A stretch of DNA of 64,000 nucleotides, taken from Flavobacterium undicola. GTDB taxonomy: Bacteria > Bacteroidota > Bacteroidia > Flavobacteriales > Flavobacteriaceae. The notes under the pieces are model-generated. The model searched no databases. It was not told where the DNA came from and worked only from the letters and a program-made list of their open reading frames with translations. Positions within the stretch are counted from its first letter, which is position 1; every line of letters begins with the position of its first letter. The position numbers and the translations under genes are program-made. The stretch spans positions 18,783 to 82,782 of the forward strand of contig NZ_JAAAPM020000019.1 of assembly GCF_009909155.2 (NCBI RefSeq). Direction: 5' to 3'. Below are positions 36,491 to 47,341 of the stretch, piece after piece.

Positions 36491-37012
36491 TTAACCTTTA
36501 AAAACTTTTTCTAAAGATACTCCTCTTTGTTTTGCAACGGTGTGAGCACTTCTCATTTGTAATAAAGCATCAAAAGTTGCTTTTACTACGTTGTGAGGAT
36601 TTGATGATCCTTGAGATTTAGATAATACATCGTGAATACCTACTGATTCAAGAACTGAACGAACAGCTCCACCAGCAATAACTCCTGTACCATGAGAGGC
36701 AGGAATTAAGAATACACGTGCACCACCAAATTTACCTTTTTGTTCGTGAGGAACTGATTGACCATTCAAAGGAATTTTAACTAAATTTTTCTTAGCATCT
36801 TCTACTGCTTTCGCAATTGCTTCAGAAACATCTTTAGATTTTCCTAATCCGTGTCCAACTACTCCGTTTTCATCACCTACAACTACAATAGCAGAAAAAC
36901 CGAAAGCTCTACCACCCTTTGTAACTTTAGTAACACGATTAACACTTACCAGACGATCTTTAAGTTCAAGACCACTTGGTTTTACCAATTCTACATTTTT
37001 GTATTTAGACAT
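36491..37012 (-). CDS. rpsE: 30S ribosomal protein S5
   Basis: 173 residues. The double-stranded RNA-binding N-terminal part ([21 protein letters not shown]) and [21 protein letters not shown] are followed by the conserved [23 protein letters not shown]. It contributes to decoding accuracy. It is 6 bases downstream of rplR. Confidence 0.99.
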   Translation of the reverse strand: MSKYKNVELVKPSGLELKDRLVSVNRVTKVTKGGRAFGFSAIVVVGDENGVVGHGLGKSKDVSEAIAKAVEDAKKNLVKIPLNGQSVPHEQKGKFGGARVFLIPASHGTGVIAGGAVRSVLESVGIHDVLSKSQGSSNPHNVVKATFDALLQMRSAHTVAKQRGVSLEKVFKG

Positions 37013-37018
37013 AATATA

Positions 37019-37369
37019 TTAGAATTTAAGTCCAGCCGCTCTTGCGCCTTCTGCTAATGATTTAATACGACCGTGGTATAAGTATCCTCCTCTATCGAAT
37101 TTTACTGTTTCAACCCCAGCTTTTAACGCTTTTTCTGCAACAAGTTTTCCAACTGCAGCTGCAACTTCAACGTTAGTACCGTTTCCTATTTCTTTTTCTC
37201 TTGAAGAAGCAGACAACAATGTAACTCCGTTTACGTCATCAATAAGTTGAGCGTAAATTTCTTTGTTACTTCTAAATACAGATAATCTTGGATTAGCAGC
37301 AGTACCACTTATCGTTTTTCTGATTCTGAATCTGATTCTCTGTCTTCTTTCAGGTTTTGTTAATGACAT
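37019..37369 (-). CDS. rplR: 50S ribosomal protein L18
   Basis: 116 residues: [38 protein letters not shown] and the C-terminal [20 protein letters not shown]. It binds 5S rRNA together with L5. It lies between rplF and rpsE. Confidence 0.99.
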   Translation of the reverse strand: MSLTKPERRQRIRFRIRKTISGTAANPRLSVFRSNKEIYAQLIDDVNGVTLLSASSREKEIGNGTNVEVAAAVGKLVAEKALKAGVETVKFDRGGYLYHGRIKSLAEGARAAGLKF

Positions 37370-37382
37370 AATCTCTTATTTT

Positions 37383-37925
37383 TTAAGCTGATTTACCTGC
37401 TTTTCTTCTTAATACTTCACCTACAAATTTAACACCTTTTCCTTTGTACGGCTCTGGCTTACGGAAACCTCTGATTTTCGCAGCAACAGCTCCTAAAAGT
37501 TGTTTATCTAATGATGTTAATTTTACAATTGGGTTTTTACCTTTTTCAGATATAGTTTCAACAATTACTTCTGGAGCAACTTCTAAAACAATATTGTGAG
37601 AAAATCCAAGTGCTAAATCTAATTTTTGTCCTTGGTTAGAAGCTCTGTAACCTACTCCTACCAATTCTAATGATTTTGTAAAACCTTCAGTTACACCAAT
37701 AAACATATTGTTGATTAAAGATCTATATAAACCGTGTTTTGCTCTTTGATCTTTATGATCAGATGATCTTTCAACTTGAACTTGATCACCTTCAACTGTT
37801 ACAGTTACATCCGAAAACTCCTGTGTTAGTTGACCGTTTTTTCCTTTTACTGTAATGATACCATCTTTAACTTCAATAGTTACTCCAGCAGGGATTACAA
37901 TTGGACTCTTTCCTATTCTTGACAT
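37383..37925 (-). CDS. rplF: 50S ribosomal protein L6
   Basis: 180 residues with the two related L6 domains. MSRIGKSPIVIPAGV lies at the start and KPEPYKGKGVKFVGEVLRRKAGK at the end, the rRNA-binding signature. It is located between rpsH and rplR. Confidence 0.99.
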   Translation of the reverse strand: MSRIGKSPIVIPAGVTIEVKDGIITVKGKNGQLTQEFSDVTVTVEGDQVQVERSSDHKDQRAKHGLYRSLINNMFIGVTEGFTKSLELVGVGYRASNQGQKLDLALGFSHNIVLEVAPEVIVETISEKGKNPIVKLTSLDKQLLGAVAAKIRGFRKPEPYKGKGVKFVGEVLRRKAGKSA

Positions 37926-37945
37926 CTCTTATAAGTCTTTTTAAA

Positions 37946-38344
37946 TTAGTATACGTAGCAAATTACTTCACCACCTACATTTAATTGCTTAGCTTTCTTT
38001 CCAGTCATCAAACCTTTTGAAGTAGAAACAATAGCAATACCTAATCCGTTAAGGATTCTAGGAATATTTGAAGAACTAGAATATTTACGTAAACCTGGTT
38101 TACTAATTCTTTGGATATCTTTAATAACTGCCTCTTTAGTATCTTTATCATACTTCAAAGCAATTTTGATAGAACCCTGAATAGTGTTTTCTTCAAATTT
38201 GTAACTTAAGATATAACCTTGATCAAATAAGATCTTAGTAATTTCTTTTTTTAGATTAGATGCAGGAATTTCGACAACTTTGTGGTTTGCAGCCACAGCG
38301 TTTCTAACTCGCGTTAAATAATCTGCAATAGGATCTGTATTCAT
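37946..38344 (-). CDS. rpsH: 30S ribosomal protein S8
   Basis: 132 residues: [26 protein letters not shown] and the C-terminal [25 protein letters not shown]8 is a primary 16S binder and, in E. coli, the translational repressor of the spc operon. The 72-base gap upstream of it contains an inverted repeat. Confidence 0.99.
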   Translation of the reverse strand: MNTDPIADYLTRVRNAVAANHKVVEIPASNLKKEITKILFDQGYILSYKFEENTIQGSIKIALKYDKDTKEAVIKDIQRISKPGLRKYSSSSNIPRILNGLGIAIVSTSKGLMTGKKAKQLNVGGEVICYVY

Positions 38345-38358
38345 ATTTATTAATTTGC

Positions 38359-38400
38359 GGTTATGGTTTTCTTTAAGTCTTTCTCATTGAACCTTTAACC
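38359..38400 (-). promoter_or_regulatory. Candidate structured leader upstream of rpsH
   Basis: In the rpsN-rpsH gap GGTTATGGTT (38359-38368) can pair with AACCTTTAACC (38390-38400), giving two short helices interrupted by mismatches. The gap is one of the longest in the cluster. S8-binding elements occur in spc mRNA of enterobacteria, though at rplE and not here. This is a structural candidate only. Confidence 0.35.
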
Positions 38401-38416
38401 AATTAAAATTCGTTTT

Positions 38417-38686
38417 TTACCAGCTGGCTTTTTTAACTCCTGGTATCAATCCATTATTAGCCATTTCACGGAAAGTTACACGTGAAATACCGAATTGACG
38501 CATGTACCCTCTTGGTCTACCTGTTAATTTACAACGATTGTGTAAACGAACTGGTGAAGCATTTTTAGGTAATTTTTGCAAACCTACGAAATCTCCAGCC
38601 TCTATCAAAGCTTTTCTTTTCTCAGCATACTTAGCTACCGTTTTTTCTCTCTTAACCTCGCGGGCTTTCATTGATTCTTTAGCCAT
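38417..38686 (-). CDS. rpsN: 30S ribosomal protein S14 (zinc-free, long form)
   Basis: 89 residues: [52 protein letters not shown] and [17 protein letters not shown]. This is the longer S14 type without the CxxC...CxxC zinc motif. It lies between rplE and rpsH. Confidence 0.98.
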   Translation of the reverse strand: MAKESMKAREVKREKTVAKYAEKRKALIEAGDFVGLQKLPKNASPVRLHNRCKLTGRPRGYMRQFGISRVTFREMANNGLIPGVKKASW

Positions 38687-38689
38687 ATC

Positions 38690-39241
38690 TTAATTCTTTT
38701 TAAAAGGTAAACCTAATTCAGCCAATAATGACTTTGCTTCTTTGTCTGTTTGAGCAGTAGTAACAAAAGTGATATCCATTCCTGAAATCTTGTTAACTTT
38801 ATCAATATCAATTTCTGGGAAAATGATTTGCTCTAAAACTCCAAGATTATAATTACCTCTACCATCGAATCCAGTAGCTTTGATACCACTAAAATCTCTT
38901 ACACGTGGTAAAGCTGAAGTAATAAGTCTATCTAAAAACTCATACATTCTTTCTCCACGCAAAGTAACTTTTGCTCCAATAGGCATTCCTTTTCTCAATT
39001 TGAAAGACGCAACGTCTTTCTTAGAGATTGTAGAAACTGCTTTTTGTCCAGTGATCTTAGTTAACTCATCAACTGCATAGTCAATTAGTTTTTTATCAGA
39101 TACAGCTGCACCAACTCCACGGCTTAAAACGATTTTTTCCAATTTTGGAACTTGCATTACGTTTACATATCCGAACTCTTCTTTAAGAGCAGAGATTACT
39201 CTACTCTTATATTCCTCTTTTAATCTAGGTATATACGCCAT
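38690..39241 (-). CDS. rplE: 50S ribosomal protein L5
   Basis: 183 residues: [57 protein letters not shown] and [25 protein letters not shown]. It binds 5S rRNA and the P-site tRNA. It is 2 bases downstream of rplX and 3 upstream of rpsN. Confidence 0.99.
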   Translation of the reverse strand: MAYIPRLKEEYKSRVISALKEEFGYVNVMQVPKLEKIVLSRGVGAAVSDKKLIDYAVDELTKITGQKAVSTISKKDVASFKLRKGMPIGAKVTLRGERMYEFLDRLITSALPRVRDFSGIKATGFDGRGNYNLGVLEQIIFPEIDIDKVNKISGMDITFVTTAQTDKEAKSLLAELGLPFKKN

Positions 39242-39243
39242 TA

Positions 39244-39558
39244 CTATAGTACTTGATTAGATTTTTTTGAAAATCTTACTTTCTTATCTCCTTCAACTCT
39301 TACACCTACTCTTGTTGTTTCCTTAGTTTTAGGATCAATTAAAGAGATATTAGAAATTTGAATAGGAGCTTCCTTCTTAACGATTCCTCCTTGAGGGTTT
39401 TTAGCACTTGGTTTTGTATGTTTCGAAACCATGTTTACACCTTCAACAATCGCTTTGTTTTTCTCACGGTCAACACGTAATACTTTACCTTCAGCACCTT
39501 TATGGTCTCCAGCAATTACTCTTACGATATCTCCTGATTTTATTTTTAGCTTTATCAT
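39244..39558 (-). CDS. rplX: 50S ribosomal protein L24
   Basis: 104 residues with an N-terminal KOW motif ([25 protein letters not shown]) followed by [21 protein letters not shown]. It initiates large-subunit assembly. It lies between rplN and rplE. Confidence 0.99.
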   Translation of the reverse strand: MIKLKIKSGDIVRVIAGDHKGAEGKVLRVDREKNKAIVEGVNMVSKHTKPSAKNPQGGIVKKEAPIQISNISLIDPKTKETTRVGVRVEGDKKVRFSKKSNQVL

Positions 39559-39569
39559 CTTAAAACGAA

Positions 39570-39938
39570 TTAAAGCACTTCTGGTGCTAATGATACAATT
39601 TTCATGAATTGTTTTTCACGAAGTTCTCTTGCTACCGGACCAAAAACACGAGTTCCTCTCATTTCCCCTGCAGCGTTCAAAAGAACACATGCATTATCAT
39701 CGAAACGGATATAAGAACCATCAGCTCTTCTCACTTCTTTTCTGGTACGTACAACAACTGCAGTTGAAACAGCTCCTTTTTTAACGCTTCCGTTAGGAGA
39801 TGTATCTTTAATAGATACTACAATCTTGTCACCAACAGAGGCATACCTTCTTTTGGTACCTCCTAAAACACGGATAGTTAAAACTTCTTTAGCCCCTGTG
39901 TTATCTGCTACTTTTAGTCTTGATTCTTGTTGTACCAT
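39570..39938 (-). CDS. rplN: 50S ribosomal protein L14
   Basis: 122 residues: [41 protein letters not shown] and [29 protein letters not shown] are all characteristic. It is 2 bases after rpsQ. Confidence 0.99.
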   Translation of the reverse strand: MVQQESRLKVADNTGAKEVLTIRVLGGTKRRYASVGDKIVVSIKDTSPNGSVKKGAVSTAVVVRTRKEVRRADGSYIRFDDNACVLLNAAGEMRGTRVFGPVARELREKQFMKIVSLAPEVL

Positions 39939-39940
39939 AA

Positions 39941-40201
39941 TTATTTAGCTCTTTCTAGGATTTCAACCAATCTCCAACATTTTGACTTACTTAAAGGACG
40001 CGTTTCGCTAATTCTTACAGTATCTCCAATGTTACAGTCGTTTGTTTCGTCATGTGCAACAAATTTCTTTGTTTTCAATACGAACTTACCATATAATGGG
40101 TGTTTTACTTTAGTAACTTGTGCAACAACAATAGATTTATCCATTTTGTTTGACGTTACAACACCAATTCTTTCTTTTCTTAAATTTCTTTTTTCTTCCA
40201 T
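39941..40201 (-). CDS. rpsQ: 30S ribosomal protein S17
   Basis: 86 residues from the ATG at 40201 ([20 protein letters not shown]); the frame stays open upstream, but those codons overlap the rpmC end and do not match the family. Conserved [19 protein letters not shown] and the C-terminal [19 protein letters not shown]. An OB-fold 16S binder. Confidence 0.97.
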   Translation of the reverse strand: MEEKRNLRKERIGVVTSNKMDKSIVVAQVTKVKHPLYGKFVLKTKKFVAHDETNDCNIGDTVRISETRPLSKSKCWRLVEILERAK

Positions 40202-40217
40202 CTTTCGCAGATTACAA

Positions 40218-40409
40218 TTATTGCACCTCTCTTTTAGTAAGCTCTGTAGCCAATCTCGCAACTGCTCTTCTCAAACTTCTAATTTGAAGTGGATTTTCAA
40301 TTGGAGATATTGCATGAGCCATTTTTAGGTCAGCATATGTTTTCTTAGCTTGGCTAAGATTTTCTTGCAACTGTGCTGCAGAAAGATCTTTTATTTCTGA
40401 TTGTTTCAT
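40218..40409 (-). CDS. rpmC: 50S ribosomal protein L29
   Basis: 63 residues from the ATG at 40409 ([20 protein letters not shown]), with [23 protein letters not shown]. Codons upstream to 40448 overlap the rplP end and are not part of the family. It lies near the peptide exit tunnel. Confidence 0.97.
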   Translation of the reverse strand: MKQSEIKDLSAAQLQENLSQAKKTYADLKMAHAISPIENPLQIRSLRRAVARLATELTKREVQ

Positions 40410-40422
40410 AATTTGATATAGA

Positions 40423-40848
40423 TTATGCTTCGAAATCTCTAGCAACAACGAATTTAGTTTTCACAGGAAGTTTTTGAGCTGCAAGACGTAACGCCTCTTT
40501 TGCAACTGACAAAGGAACCCCTCCTACTTCAAACATAATTCTTCCGGGTTTAACAACAGCTGCCCAATATTCAACGGCACCTTTACCTTTACCCATACGT
40601 ACCTCAAGAGGTTTCTTAGTAATTGGTTTGTCTGGAAATATTTTGATCCATAATTGTCCTTCTCTCTTCATAAAACGAGTTGCAGCAATACGCGCAGCTT
40701 CGATTTGACGTGAAGTAAGAAACATACCATCTTCATGAACAGATTTAATACCAAACATTCCATTAGAAAGTTCATGCCCTCTTTGAGAGTTTCCTTTCAT
40801 TTTACCTTTTTGTACCTTACGGTATTTAGTTCTTTTAGGCTGTAACAT
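40423..40848 (-). CDS. rplP: 50S ribosomal protein L16
   Basis: 141 residues: [44 protein letters not shown], and the conserved [21 protein letters not shown]. It positions A-site tRNA. It lies between rpsC and rpmC. Confidence 0.99.
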   Translation of the reverse strand: MLQPKRTKYRKVQKGKMKGNSQRGHELSNGMFGIKSVHEDGMFLTSRQIEAARIAATRFMKREGQLWIKIFPDKPITKKPLEVRMGKGKGAVEYWAAVVKPGRIMFEVGGVPLSVAKEALRLAAQKLPVKTKFVVARDFEA

Positions 40849-40866
40849 TTTTCTTTAATTTAAAAA

Positions 40867-41616
40867 TTACTTTCTTTTACGAGCGTCAGGTTTTCCACCT
40901 TTTCCAAAGTTAGATTTTCCGCGAGGAGCATCTCCACCTTTTCCGCCAGCTTGTTTTTTGTCCATTCCAGCAAGCGGAGAAAGATCTCTCTTTCCGTAAA
41001 CTTCACCTTTCATGATCCACACTTTGATACCCATTCTACCGTAAGTAGTATGCGCTTCAGCAAGTGCATAATCAATATCGGCTCTGAAAGTTGACAAAGG
41101 AATTCTTCCCTCTTTGAAACCTTCTGAACGCGCCATCTCAGCACCATTCAAACGACCAGAAATTAAAACTTTGATACCTTCAGCGTTCATACGCATAGAA
41201 GCAGCAATAGCCATTTTAATTGCACGTCTGTAAGAAATACGACTTTCGATTTGACGAGCGATGCTTGTTGCAACTAAATAAGCATCTAACTCAGGTCTTT
41301 TGATTTCAAAGATGTTAATTTGAACTTCTTTGTCTGTAATTTTCTTAAGTTCTTCTTTCAACTTGTCTACCTCTTGGCCACCTTTTCCGATAATAATACC
41401 AGGTCTAGCAGTAGTGATAGTAACGGTTACAAGTTTCAAAGTTCTCTCGATGATTACTTTTGATACACTAGCTTTTGATAAACGAGCATGTACATACTTT
41501 CTGATTTTGTGATCTTCAGCTAATTTATCGCCGTAATCATTTCCACCATACCAGTTAGAGTCCCATCCTCTGATGATACCAAGTCTATTTCCAATTGGAT
41601 TTGTCTTTTGTCCCAT
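40867..41616 (-). CDS. rpsC: 30S ribosomal protein S3
   Basis: 249 residues with a KH domain ([21 protein letters not shown]) and the C-terminal S3 domain ([25 protein letters not shown]). The last ~30 residues form a Gly/Lys-rich tail ([20 protein letters not shown]). It forms part of the mRNA entry channel. Confidence 0.99.
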   Translation of the reverse strand: MGQKTNPIGNRLGIIRGWDSNWYGGNDYGDKLAEDHKIRKYVHARLSKASVSKVIIERTLKLVTVTITTARPGIIIGKGGQEVDKLKEELKKITDKEVQINIFEIKRPELDAYLVATSIARQIESRISYRRAIKMAIAASMRMNAEGIKVLISGRLNGAEMARSEGFKEGRIPLSTFRADIDYALAEAHTTYGRMGIKVWIMKGEVYGKRDLSPLAGMDKKQAGGKGGDAPRGKSNFGKGGKPDARKRK

Positions 41617-41622
41617 CTTGTA

Positions 41623-42033
41623 TTAATTTGCTTGTGTGTTATTAATAGCTCCTAACACGATTGTTACGTGATTTGAACGTTTTCTAATTCTATGTGCGCG
41701 ACCTTGTGGAGCTGGACGAAGTCTTTTCAACATCATTCCACCATCTACTCTAATCTCTTTAACAAATAATCCAGCTTCTTCTAAATTACCTTCACTATTT
41801 TTTTGCTCCCAGTTGTTGATTGCAGATAATAATAGTTTCTCTAATTTTCTTGAAGCTTCTTTAGAACTGAATCTTAAGATGTTAAGTGCTCTTTCTACCT
41901 TCTGACCTCTTACCAAGTCCGCTACTAAGCGCATTTTTCTAGGTGAAGTAGGGCAGTTATTCAATTTTGCGAAAGCAATAGACTTATTAGCCTCTTTTCT
42001 CGCATCTGCTGTTTCTCTTTTACGAACTCCCAT
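41623..42033 (-). CDS. rplV: 50S ribosomal protein L22
   Basis: 136 residues: [30 protein letters not shown] and [29 protein letters not shown]. The hairpin of L22 lines the exit tunnel. It lies between rpsS and rpsC. Confidence 0.99.
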   Translation of the reverse strand: MGVRKRETADARKEANKSIAFAKLNNCPTSPRKMRLVADLVRGQKVERALNILRFSSKEASRKLEKLLLSAINNWEQKNSEGNLEEAGLFVKEIRVDGGMMLKRLRPAPQGRAHRIRKRSNHVTIVLGAINNTQAN

Positions 42034-42039
42034 TGCTTC

Positions 42040-42318
42040 TTATTTTTTACCTTTATTTTTTGCTCCAGCATGACCTCTAAAAGATCTAGTTGGTGAAAAT
42101 TCTCCTAATTTGTGACCTACCATGTTTTCTGTTACGTAAACTGGTACAAACTGACGACCGTTATGAACTGCGATAGTTTGTCCAACAAAGTCAGGAGTAA
42201 TCATAGAAGCTCTAGACCAAGTCTTAACCACTCCTTTATTTCCACCTGCAATGTTTTCTTCAACTTTCTTTTCTAACTTATAATGAACGAAAGGTCCTTT
42301 TTTTAATGAACGTGCCAT
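42040..42318 (-). CDS. rpsS: 30S ribosomal protein S19
   Basis: 92 residues: [41 protein letters not shown] and [20 protein letters not shown] are diagnostic. It is located in the small-subunit head next to S13. Confidence 0.99.
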   Translation of the reverse strand: MARSLKKGPFVHYKLEKKVEENIAGGNKGVVKTWSRASMITPDFVGQTIAVHNGRQFVPVYVTENMVGHKLGEFSPTRSFRGHAGAKNKGKK

Positions 42319-42324
42319 ATCTTA

Positions 42325-43149
42325 TTATTTCTTTCTACGTTCTACGATATACTTACTACTCGGATTTTTCTTAGAACGAGTTCTATAACCTTTAGCTGGT
42401 ACTCCATTTCTTGAACGTGGATGTCCACCAGAAGAACGACCTTCTCCACCACCCATTGGGTGATCAACAGGGTTCATTGCAACAGGTCTTGTTCTAGGTC
42501 TTCTTCCTAACCATCTAGTTCTACCTGCTTTACCAGATACTACTAATTGGTGGTCTGAATTAGATACTGCTCCAATTGTAGCCGAACAAGTCAACAAGAT
42601 TAATCTTGTTTCTCCTGATGGCATTTTAATTGTTGCATATTTTCCATCTCTTGCCATTAATTGAGCAAATGTTCCTGCAGAACGAGCAATAACAGCTCCT
42701 TGACCAGGTCTCAATTCGATACAAGAAATTACAGTTCCCAGAGGAACTTTACTTAAAGGTAATGTATTCCCAATTTCTGGTTGAGCTTCAGCACCAGAAA
42801 CTAATTTCTGACCTACTTTCAATCCATTTTGAGCAATAATATAAGTTTTCTCTCCATCAGCATACGCTAATAAAGCAATAAAAGCAGTTCTGTTTGGATC
42901 ATACTCAATTGATTTCACTGTAGCTGGAATTCCATCTTTAGTTCTTTTGAAATCAATGATACGATATCTCTGCTTGTGACCACCACCCGTATAACGCATG
43001 GTCATCTTTCCTTGACTATTTCTACCTCCAGAGTTTTTTATCGGCGCTATCAAAGAGCGTTCCGGCTTATCAGTTGTAATGGCGTCATAACCATTCACAA
43101 CTCTAAATCGCTGACCTGCGGTAATAGGTTTTAATTTTCTTACTGACAT
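42325..43149 (-). CDS. rplB: 50S ribosomal protein L2
   Basis: 274 residues: [20 protein letters not shown] near the start and the C-terminal [20 protein letters not shown] carrying the conserved histidine near the peptidyl-transferase centre. It lies 9 bases after rplW in the S10-operon order. Confidence 0.99.
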   Translation of the reverse strand: MSVRKLKPITAGQRFRVVNGYDAITTDKPERSLIAPIKNSGGRNSQGKMTMRYTGGGHKQRYRIIDFKRTKDGIPATVKSIEYDPNRTAFIALLAYADGEKTYIIAQNGLKVGQKLVSGAEAQPEIGNTLPLSKVPLGTVISCIELRPGQGAVIARSAGTFAQLMARDGKYATIKMPSGETRLILLTCSATIGAVSNSDHQLVVSGKAGRTRWLGRRPRTRPVAMNPVDHPMGGGEGRSSGGHPRSRNGVPAKGYRTRSKKNPSSKYIVERRKK

Positions 43150-43158
43150 TGTTATATC

Positions 43159-43449
43159 TTAGATATTGTTGTAAAAATCAATTGTTTCTCCTTCTTGTAC
43201 TTGTACAATTGCTTTTTTATATGCATTTGTCTTTCCACTGATTAAACCACTTTTAGTGTATTTAGTAGTCCTGTCTGGTCTTACATTAATCGTATTAACA
43301 CTTAACACAGTCACACCATAAGCAGCCTCAACAGCTTTCTTAATCTCAACTTTGTTTGCTTTTTTGTTAACAACGAATCCAAAACGGTTCAAAACTTCAC
43401 TTTCTTTGGTTACTTTTTCCGTTACTATAGGTTTAATTATGATACTCAT
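43159..43449 (-). CDS. rplW: 50S ribosomal protein L23
   Basis: 96 residues: IIKPIVTEKVTKESEVLNRFGFVVNKKANKVEIKKAVEAAYGV is typical. L23 sits at the exit of the tunnel and docks trigger factor and SRP. It lies between rplD and rplB. Confidence 0.98.
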   Translation of the reverse strand: MSIIIKPIVTEKVTKESEVLNRFGFVVNKKANKVEIKKAVEAAYGVTVLSVNTINVRPDRTTKYTKSGLISGKTNAYKKAIVQVQEGETIDFYNNI

Positions 43450-43455
43450 ATCCTA

Positions 43456-44085
43456 TTATTTACTTAAATTTTCTTCAATTACTTCCAAAGAACTCTCCAA
43501 AAGCACTAAATTATTAGCATTTAAAATATCGTAAGTACTTAATTCTAAGCTACTTACAACACTAGACACCTTTAAATTACGTGACGACAAATATACATTT
43601 TTATTGGTATTACCCAATACAAATAGAGATTTTTTATTTTCTAACTCTAAAGCTTTCAAAACGTTAATGAAATTTTTAGTGTTCGGAGCCTCAAAATTAA
43701 AGTCTTCAAGAACGATAATATTTGACTCTTTTGCTTTTATAGAGAAAGCTGATTTTCTCGCCAAACGCTTCAAGTTTTTATTCAATTTGAATGAATAACT
43801 TCTTGGTCTTGGCCCAAAAACAGTTCCACCACCTTTAAACAAAGGGTTTTTTGCACTACCCGCACGAGCAGTACCTGTTCCTTTTTGTTTTTTAATCTTA
43901 CGAGTACTTCCCGCTACTTCAGCTCTTTCTTTAGCTTTGTGCGTCCCTTGTCTTTGATTAGCAAGATATTGCTTAACATCAAGGTATACTGCGTGATTAT
44001 TTGGTTCAATTGCGAATACTGAATCAGAAAGTTGAACTTTTCTTCCAGTATCTTTTCCGTTGAAATCTAATACTTTTACTTCCAT
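43456..44085 (-). CDS. rplD: 50S ribosomal protein L4
   Basis: 209 residues. The tunnel loop (RQGTHKAKERAEVAGSTRK and GTGTARAGSAKNPLFKGGGTVFGPRPRSY) is conserved. In E. coli L4 also represses the S10 operon. The gene start overlaps the rplC stop by one base, so translation is coupled. Confidence 0.99.
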   Translation of the reverse strand: MEVKVLDFNGKDTGRKVQLSDSVFAIEPNNHAVYLDVKQYLANQRQGTHKAKERAEVAGSTRKIKKQKGTGTARAGSAKNPLFKGGGTVFGPRPRSYSFKLNKNLKRLARKSAFSIKAKESNIIVLEDFNFEAPNTKNFINVLKALELENKKSLFVLGNTNKNVYLSSRNLKVSSVVSSLELSTYDILNANNLVLLESSLEVIEENLSK

Positions 44086-44702
44086 TACTTCTGAATGATT
44101 ACATAAGAGTTGTTACATCCAGGAACACATCCTTTAATAACAAGCAGGTTCTTTTCAGCCACTACTTTTAAAACTCTAAGGTTTTGAACTTTTACATTGT
44201 CTCCTCCCATTCTTCCAGCCATACGCATTCCTTTGAATACTCTAGATGGATAAGAAGAAGCTCCAACAGAACCAGGCGCTCTTAAACGGTTATGTTGACC
44301 ATGAGTTGCTTGACCAACACCACCAAAACCGTGACGTTTTACAACACCTTGAAAACCTTTACCTTTAGACACACCCTGTACATCTACAAATTCCCCTTCA
44401 GCAAAAATAGAAACATCAATAAGATCTCCTAATTTTTGTTCAGTTGCAAATTCCTTGAATTCAACGACTTTTTTCTTAGCAACAGTTCCCGCTTTTTTAA
44501 AGTGACCTAAAGCCGCTTTTGTGGAATGTTTCTCGTTTTTGTCATCGAAACCAAGTTGCAACGCTTCGTACCCGTCAACACCTTTGGTTCTGACTTGGGT
44601 AACAACACATGGACCTGCCTCAATAACAGTACAAGGAATATTCTTCCCGTTCTCATCAAAAAGACTAGTCATGCCGATTTTTCTACCAATTAACCCAGAC
44701 AT
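44085..44702 (-). CDS. rplC: 50S ribosomal protein L3
   Basis: 205 residues: [28 protein letters not shown] and the loop [40 protein letters not shown], the conserved tip reaching the peptidyl-transferase centre. A 155-base gap separates it from rpsJ, and a TTG-N20-TACTTTTG promoter in that gap suggests an internal start for the S10/spc/alpha genes. Confidence 0.99.
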   Translation of the reverse strand: MSGLIGRKIGMTSLFDENGKNIPCTVIEAGPCVVTQVRTKGVDGYEALQLGFDDKNEKHSTKAALGHFKKAGTVAKKKVVEFKEFATEQKLGDLIDVSIFAEGEFVDVQGVSKGKGFQGVVKRHGFGGVGQATHGQHNRLRAPGSVGASSYPSRVFKGMRMAGRMGGDNVKVQNLRVLKVVAEKNLLVIKGCVPGCNNSYVIIQK

Positions 44703-44746
44703 AAATATTAATTATTAATTATTAAATATAAAAACAGAACACATTC

Positions 44747-44826
44747 GTTTAAGTGAAGCTGTTTTTTAAAGTGGTGCAAAAGTATAACTTATTTACACAC
44801 AATCCAAAAAAACTTTTCACTTAAAC
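44747..44826. repeat. 11-bp inverted repeat flanking the internal rplC promoter
   Basis: GTTTAAGTGAA (44747-44757) and TTCACTTAAAC (44816-44826) are exact reverse complements 58 bases apart and enclose the TTG/TACTTTTG promoter elements. It could be a protein-binding site pair or part of an rpsJ-rplC intercistronic structure. Confidence 0.5.
44777..44807 (-). promoter_or_regulatory. Internal promoter upstream of rplC
   Basis: Minus-strand TTG (44805-44807), 20-base spacer and TACTTTTG (44777-44784) match the Bacteroidota consensus, 75 bases before the rplC ATG. It would allow transcription of the S10-spc-alpha genes apart from the str genes. Confidence 0.65.
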
Positions 44827-44857
44827 AAAGTGCTCTAATTTACTCTTGAAAAAAAAC

Positions 44858-45163
44858 TTAAACTTTGATTTCTACTTCAACTCCACTAGGCAATTCTAAT
44901 TTCATTAAAGCATCGATAGTTTTAGATGAAGATGAATAAATATCAATTAATCTCTTATATGACATTACTTCAAATTGCTCTCTTGCTTTTTTGTTTACGT
45001 GCGGAGAACGCAATACTGTAAACAATTTTTTGTGAGTTGGCAAAGGAATTGGCCCTGTTACCACTGCTCCGGTAGTCTTAACCGTTTTTACAATCTTCTC
45101 AGCAGACTTATCTACCAACATGTGATCGTAAGATTTTAATTTTATTCTGATTTTTTGACTCAT
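44858..45163 (-). CDS. rpsJ: 30S ribosomal protein S10
   Basis: 101 residues: [54 protein letters not shown] and [16 protein letters not shown]. It is also NusE in transcription antitermination. It follows fusA by 11 bases; no tuf gene stands between them. Confidence 0.99.
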
Positions 45164-45174
45164 TTTCTTAAAGA

Positions 45175-47331
45175 TTAAGCGTTTCCTTTTGCTTTTTTGA
45201 TTACTGCTTCTGAAATATTAGAAGGCGTCTCTGCATAGTGAGAGAATTCCATTGTAGAAGTTGCTCTACCAGAAGACAATGTTCTTAATGTTGTAACATA
45301 ACCAAACATCTCTGATAAAGGCACATCAGCTTTAATAGTTTTAGCACCATTTCTATCTCCCATGTCACTCACCTGACCTCTACGACGGTTAATATCACCT
45401 ACGATATCTCCCATGTTTTCTTCTGGTGTAATAACTTCCATTTTCATGATTGGCTCAAGAATTACAGCTCCAGCAGCTTTAGCTACTTCTCTATAACCCA
45501 TTCTAGCTGCAAGTTCAAAAGAAAGTGCATCAGAATCCACAGGGTGGAAAGATCCATCCAATAAAGTTACTTTTAAACTATCAACTTGATACCCTGCTAA
45601 AGGACCAGTTTTCATAGCCTCACGGAAACCTTTCTCTACAGAAGGAATATATTCTTTTGGTACGTTACCACCTTTTACAGCATTAATAAACTGCAACCCA
45701 ACTGGAGTTTTACCGTCAACTTCATCAGCAGGCTCAAGAATAAATACGATATCACCGAATTTACCACGACCTCCAGATTGTTTCTTATAAGTCTCTCTAT
45801 GTTGTGCTTTTTTAGTAAACGCTTCTTTATATTCAACTTGAGGCTCACCTTGGTTCACTTCAACTTTAAATTCACGTTTCATTCTATCAACTAAGATATC
45901 TAAGTGAAGCTCACCCATACCTGAGATAATAGTCTGCCCTGAAGCCTCATCAGTTCTAACAGTAAACGTAGGATCTTCTTCAGCTAATTTAGCTAAAGCC
46001 ATACCCATTTTATCTACGTCAGCCTTAGTTTTAGGCTCAATAGCAATACCAATTACCGGCGCAGGGAATTTCATTGACTCAAGAATAATTGGATGTTTTT
46101 CATCACACAATGTATCTCCAGTTTTAATATCTTTAAATCCAACAGCAGCTCCAATATCTCCAGCCTCAATATATTCGATTGGATTTTGTTTGTTAGCGTG
46201 CATTTGGTAGATACGAGAAATTCTTTCTTTATTTCCTGAACGAGTGTTCAAAACATAAGAACCAGCATCTAAACGACCTGAATAAGCACGGAAGAAAGCT
46301 AAACGACCTACGAATGGGTCAGTAGCAATCTTAAATGCTAAAGCAGCAAATGGCTCTTTAACATCTGGCTTACGCAAGATTTTAGTTTGATCCTCTTCTA
46401 ACAATTCAGCATCATCAGGGTGAATTCCTTCAATACCTTCTTTATCCATTGGAGATGGCAAGTATTTACACACTGCATCTAACATGAATTGAACTCCTTT
46501 GTTTTTAAAAGATGAACCAGCAATCATAGGAATGATAGCCATATCCATTACAGCAGCTCTTAAAGCAGTATTAATCTCCTCTTCTGTAATAGAATCCGGA
46601 TCTTCCATATACTTATCAAGCAAGTTCTCATCATAATCAGCAACCGCTTCAATAAGAATATCTCTGTATTCTTTTACTTCATCAACCATATCAGCAGGAA
46701 TATCAACAACTTCATAAGTTGCTCCCATTCCAGCATCATCCCAAACAATAGCTTGGTTTCTTACTAAATCCACAACACCTTTAAAATCATTCTCTTCACC
46801 AATTGGCAAAGTGATTGCAACAGCGTTTGATTTCAACATATCTCTAACTTGCTGACATACCATCAAAAAGTTAGAACCTTGTCTATCCATTTTATTAACG
46901 AAACCAATACGTGGTACTCTATATTGATCTGCTAATCTCCAGTTAGTTTCTGATTGTGGCTCAACACCATCAACAGCACTAAATAAGAAAACCAAACCAT
47001 CAAGCACACGCAAAGAACGATTTACCTCAACAGTAAAATCAACGTGTCCCGGGGTATCGATAATATTAAAGTGATAAGGCAATGTTTCAGGTAAAATTTT
47101 ACCTTGTGTAGTTGGAAAATTCCATTCACAAGTTGTAGCCGCAGAAGTAATTGTAATACCTCTTTCTTGCTCTTGCGCCATCCAGTCCATTGTTGCAGCA
47201 CCATCGTGCACTTCACCAATTTTGTGTGATTTTCCAGTATAGAATAATATACGCTCTGTTGTTGTTGTTTTACCAGCATCAATATGAGCAGCAATTCCTA
47301 TGTTTCTTGTATATTTAAGTTCTCTAGCCAT
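45175..47331 (-). CDS. fusA: Elongation factor G
   Basis: 718 residues. G1 motif [16 protein letters not shown] near the start, G2/G3 [11 protein letters not shown] and DTPGHVDF, G4 NKMDRQG; domains II to V follow, ending in [13 protein letters not shown]. It catalyses ribosomal translocation with GTP. It sits between rpsG and rpsJ, the str-operon order, but tuf is missing after it. Confidence 0.99.
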   Translation of the reverse strand: MARELKYTRNIGIAAHIDAGKTTTTERILFYTGKSHKIGEVHDGAATMDWMAQEQERGITITSAATTCEWNFPTTQGKILPETLPYHFNIIDTPGHVDFTVEVNRSLRVLDGLVFLFSAVDGVEPQSETNWRLADQYRVPRIGFVNKMDRQGSNFLMVCQQVRDMLKSNAVAITLPIGEENDFKGVVDLVRNQAIVWDDAGMGATYEVVDIPADMVDEVKEYRDILIEAVADYDENLLDKYMEDPDSITEEEINTALRAAVMDMAIIPMIAGSSFKNKGVQFMLDAVCKYLPSPMDKEGIEGIHPDDAELLEEDQTKILRKPDVKEPFAALAFKIATDPFVGRLAFFRAYSGRLDAGSYVLNTRSGNKERISRIYQMHANKQNPIEYIEAGDIGAAVGFKDIKTGDTLCDEKHPIILESMKFPAPVIGIAIEPKTKADVDKMGMALAKLAEEDPTFTVRTDEASGQTIISGMGELHLDILVDRMKREFKVEVNQGEPQVEYKEAFTKKAQHRETYKKQSGGRGKFGDIVFILEPADEVDGKTPVGLQFINAVKGGNVPKEYIPSVEKGFREAMKTGPLAGYQVDSLKVTLLDGSFHPVDSDALSFELAARMGYREVAKAAGAVILEPIMKMEVITPEENMGDIVGDINRRRGQVSDMGDRNGAKTIKADVPLSEMFGYVTTLRTLSSGRATSTMEFSHYAETPSNISEAVIKKAKGNA

Positions 47332-47341
47332 TTCTTAAGAA

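Noticed and set aside
39927..40328. 133-residue open frame on the plus strand across rplN, rpsQ and rpmC
   Set aside because: It is antisense to three certain ribosomal genes and shows no domain; its composition is that of a reverse-strand shadow.
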